Of a stretch of 6,884 nt of DNA, positions 5,791 through 6,884 are shown piece by piece (within the stretch, counting starts at the first letter, position 1; the number at the start of each line of letters is the position of its first letter). Source of the DNA: JAZDEU01 sp043808545 (GTDB lineage Bacteria > Patescibacteriota > Patescibacteriia > JAZDEU01); contig JAZDEU010000026.1 in NCBI GenBank assembly GCA_043808545.1, positions 1 to 6,884 of the forward strand, written 5' to 3'. The translations under genes were made by a program, and so were the position numbers. The notes below the pieces were generated by a model. It had not been told where the DNA came from, ran no database searches, and saw nothing but the letters and a program-made list of their open reading frames with translations.

Positions 5791-5964
5791 CACTAATTTT
5801 TGTCCTATCACAGCGCAATTTGGGAGAAAGAATTTTTTACTCCTTATTGAAATATAATTGATGAAAAATTCTTGAACCAGATATGCCGTGTTAGCTGATG
5901 TATTTTTTTTGTCTTCTATTTTATTGGCACAAACTTTGCTTGTTCTAAAAGAAAATTTGATTTT
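5785..5964 (-). other. Open frame without a start codon, possible gene remnant
   Basis: A leftward frame runs stop-free for about 60 codons to TAA at 5785-5787, inside the arm of the palindromic element. It has no ATG, GTG or TTG start. The translation includes NTAYLVQEFFINYI and ends KFFLPNCAVIGQKLVI, which is not low-complexity, but I do not recognise it. It may be the decayed end of a gene cut by the element, or chance. Apart from this and the repeats, nothing gene-like is visible in 5629-6019. Confidence 0.15.
5828..5873. repeat. Inverted repeat with 10-bp perfect arms
   Basis: AAGAATTTTT (5828-5837) and AAAAATTCTT (5864-5873) are exact reverse complements across a 26-bp AT-rich spacer. 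It lies in the gene-poor stretch between the permease and the next gene. No T run follows on either strand beyond the arm itself, so a terminator role is not clear. Confidence 0.35.
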
Positions 5965-5965
5965 T

Positions 5966-6016
5966 GTTTTGGATTTTGGGCAGAGGGGTCAGGGGTGAAT
6001 GCCCAAAATTCAAAAC
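5966..6016. repeat. Strong 17-bp-arm hairpin downstream of the PQ-loop gene
   Basis: GTTTTGGATTTTGGGCA (5966-5982) pairs with 6000-6016 at 16 of 17 positions, around a 17-base G-rich loop (GAGGGGTCAGGGGTGAA). On the minus strand it begins 4 nt after the stop codon at 6020-6022, where a transcription end is expected. No U run follows, so it may act as a 3' stabilising stem, or be a dispersed repeat, rather than a standard intrinsic terminator. Confidence 0.55.
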
Positions 6017-6019
6017 TCC

Positions 6020-6604
6020 TTATTTTGCGGTTATTTTTTTCAATCGTCCTTTATAAATAGCGGCAATCAATGATGAATTTACCAAAACTAAATATATTGG
6101 AAAAGCCAATTCTGAAACTCCAAATGTTCTCAGTGCGAAAAAACTCGTCAATGAGTTGAATAATCCAGTCGTGTAAGCTTCGACAGATTCAGAATCTGGA
6201 TGCTTCCAAGATTTAATGATAGTTGGCACTGCCGCGAATCCATCACTGGCGATTGAAAAAATAATCGCAATCAATGGCTCTTTTGTAATTCCCCAAAGTA
6301 TTAATGCCAAAACTGATAAAGCTCCACAAATATAATCAAATTTTTCCAGCTTCCAATATGATTTGGAATTTACAAAAGAAGCAATAAAAACAAGAAGTGG
6401 CGCAAATCCTGACATAAAAACTGGAAGTGCCGCCCAACGAACACCATCCGAAAAAGCCGCGACCGATCCAATTAATGGCGTCACAGACCACATCAACCAA
6501 GTAGCTCTGTTAGGTTTTGTTTCCCCGCGGACAGTTGCTCGAATATAAAAAAATATACCAACCAACTGCACAACCGCTCCGATTAAAACTATATATTGAA
6601 ACAT
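6020..6604 (-). CDS. Multi-pass membrane protein, PQ-loop/SemiSWEET-like
   Basis: The 194-residue protein is largely hydrophobic, with six or seven predicted membrane segments (about 4-24, 34-52, 60-79, 90-106, 108-130, 145-160 and 165-186). Two parts of it resemble each other. The first is a helix followed by K30-PNRATW and another helix. The second is A125-VPTIIKSWKHPDSES-V141 followed by a helix. The second one recalls the P-Q-x-x-x-x-x-K loop of PQ-loop transporters (SWEET, SemiSWEET and relatives), but with T in place of Q. I infer a small-molecule transporter or a sensor in the cytoplasmic membrane; no substrate can be named. It is monocistronic and leftward. The ATG is preceded by AAGGA only 2-3 nt away and by GGGG about 12 nt away, so ribosome binding is weak. 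A possible promoter lies at 6631-6659. The frame is intact. Confidence 0.6.
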   Translation of the reverse strand: MFQYIVLIGAVVQLVGIFFYIRATVRGETKPNRATWLMWSVTPLIGSVAAFSDGVRWAALPVFMSGFAPLLVFIASFVNSKSYWKLEKFDYICGALSVLALILWGITKEPLIAIIFSIASDGFAAVPTIIKSWKHPDSESVEAYTTGLFNSLTSFFALRTFGVSELAFPIYLVLVNSSLIAAIYKGRLKKITAK

Positions 6605-6630
6605 ATTCCTTTTTACCCCTTTATAAAATA

Positions 6631-6659
6631 ATAAAAATCAAATTTTCGTCTCTGTTCAA
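6631..6659 (-). promoter_or_regulatory. Possible promoter of the PQ-loop-like gene
   Basis: Read leftward, TTGAAC (6659-6654) is followed by a 17-bp spacer and TTTTAT (6636-6631). Each box matches consensus at four of six positions. It predicts a start near 6624 and a 20-nt leader. It overlaps the pilC-like remnant, which suits a gene whose own promoter arose in or moved into decayed DNA. Evidence is weak. Confidence 0.25.
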
Positions 6660-6721
6660 CGCACCAAAGCTCGGAATTACCACCAAAGACAAAAAATATT
6701 TCGCACAACGTTACTCATATC

Positions 6722-6739
6722 TGAAGTTTCGTCACTTCA
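6722..6739. repeat. Small hairpin next to the IS end
   Basis: TGAAGT (6722-6727) pairs with ACTTCA (6734-6739) around TTCGTC. It lies exactly between the last PilC-like codons and the putative IS terminus, so it may mark an older insertion scar. Confidence 0.3.
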
Positions 6740-6746
6740 TAATAAA

Positions 6747-6884
6747 GGGTCTTCTCCCAAACGTGTGGGTAAAATATAGATTAAATTTCTTTTAGCATAC
6801 AGGACAAAACTTTTAACCGTAAATATTCTTCATCTTGCAGACCATATGCTCTGCGCTGGAATACACGGATCTTGTTGTTAAGTC
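6747..6884 (-). mobile_element. One end of an ISL3-like insertion sequence
   Basis: The segment from 6747 to about 6774 begins GGGTCTTCTCCCAAACG and continues with TGTGGGTAAAA, which looks like an ISL3-type terminal repeat. It lies just outside a transposase stop codon at 6781-6783, as expected for an IS end. The eight bases outside it (ATAATAAA, 6739-6746) are AT-only, like usual 8-bp ISL3 targets, but the other copy is outside the window. The element continues beyond the right edge. Confidence 0.5.
6781..6884 (-). CDS. ISL3-like transposase, C-terminal end (partial)
   Basis: Read leftward in the frame that ends at TAA (6783-6781), the last 33 codons give LNNKIRVFQRRAYGLQDEEY followed by LRLKVLSCMLKEI. 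The N-N-K-I-R-V-x-x-R-R-A-Y-G-x-x-x-x-E-Y-x-R-L-K pattern is the usual C-terminal end of DDE transposases of the ISL3 group. The catalytic DDE residues and the N-terminal zinc-binding and helix-turn-helix parts lie beyond the window edge, so integrity cannot be judged. The frame overlaps nothing else that is real. It is too short to be listed by a length-limited gene finder, but the motif is distinctive. Confidence 0.6.
   Translation of the reverse strand, partial: LNNKIRVFQRRAYGLQDEEYLRLKVLSCMLKEI

Larger units (their letters stand above)
6631..6746 (+). pseudogene. 5' remnant resembling PilC/type II secretion F protein
   Basis: Reading rightward from ATA at 6631 gives IKIKFSSLFN, and then ITTKDKKYFAQRYSYL (ends 6724). 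This resembles the N-terminus of PilC/GspF inner-membrane proteins, where a K-D-x-x-x-F-x-x-x-L-S-x-L-x-x-A-G pattern opens the first domain. After SYL the similarity stops, and 22 bp later the putative IS end begins. There is no ATG; ATA stands where the start Met would be expected. The rest of the roughly 400-residue protein is missing from the window. I infer a gene truncated by, or decayed next to, the insertion sequence. The match is short and by eye, so chance cannot be excluded. Confidence 0.35.

Noticed and set aside
5971..6000. G-quadruplex in the hairpin loop
   Set aside because: Only three runs of three or more G are close together; a fourth is missing, and the stem pairing competes with it.
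6363..6548. Rightward frame inside the PQ-loop-like gene
   Set aside because: It is antisense to an intact membrane-protein gene and its translation shows no motif.
1..6884. CRISPR arrays, tRNA or rRNA genes
   Set aside because: No regularly spaced repeat series, cloverleaf-like segment or rRNA-like stretch was found on either strand by eye.

Overview
The window looks like a fragment of a low-GC bacterial chromosome, most plausibly a candidate-phyla-radiation (Patescibacteria, Parcubacteria-like) genome. The grounds are a solitary mreC, an AAA_14/DUF4143 ATPase, a PEP synthase-type ATP-binding domain standing alone, a small PQ-loop-like membrane protein, weak ribosome binding sites and many palindromic intergenic elements. 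This taxonomic call is inference. All readable genes use TAA or TAG stops and TGG for Trp, so the standard bacterial code fits.

Layout from left to right: (1) Positions 1-900 hold a compact leftward unit with distinctly higher GC than its neighbours (about half GC, against roughly a quarter to a third in most other genes). It encodes a histidine-phosphatase-fold protein whose catalytic Arg and second His are missing. It has its own strong promoter, a hairpin leader, a canonical Shine-Dalgarno and a textbook intrinsic terminator. A separate 100-bp inverted repeat lies at the far left. (2) Positions 900-1105 form a divergent control region full of palindromes. (3) Positions 1106-2341 encode an ATPase of the AAA_14/DUF4143 type. 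(4) Positions 2373-3473 are the wreck of a PEP synthase-like ATP-grasp gene. It is broken by a 100-bp palindromic, MITE-like insertion, a one-base deletion and a nonsense codon; undoing these in silico restores a frame of 332 codons. (5) Positions 3485-4312 encode MreC and 4381-5628 a MacB/FtsX-type ABC permease without an ATPase partner in the window. (6) Positions 5629-6019 have no intact gene and are dominated by inverted repeats, including a 153-bp nested palindrome. (7) Positions 6020-6604 encode, leftward, a PQ-loop-like multi-pass membrane protein. (8) Positions 6605-6884 hold a decayed 5' fragment that resembles a type IV pilus/type II secretion PilC gene, then one end of an ISL3-like insertion sequence with the last 33 codons of its transposase.

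The intact genes do not form one pathway. MreC (cell-wall elongation scaffold) and the permease are co-directional and may share transcription with the upstream ATPase and pseudogene. The dominant theme is mobile and palindromic DNA: at least one gene is broken by a small palindromic element, another seems to end at an IS, and the phosphatase-like cassette looks recently acquired. No CRISPR array, tRNA or rRNA was seen.
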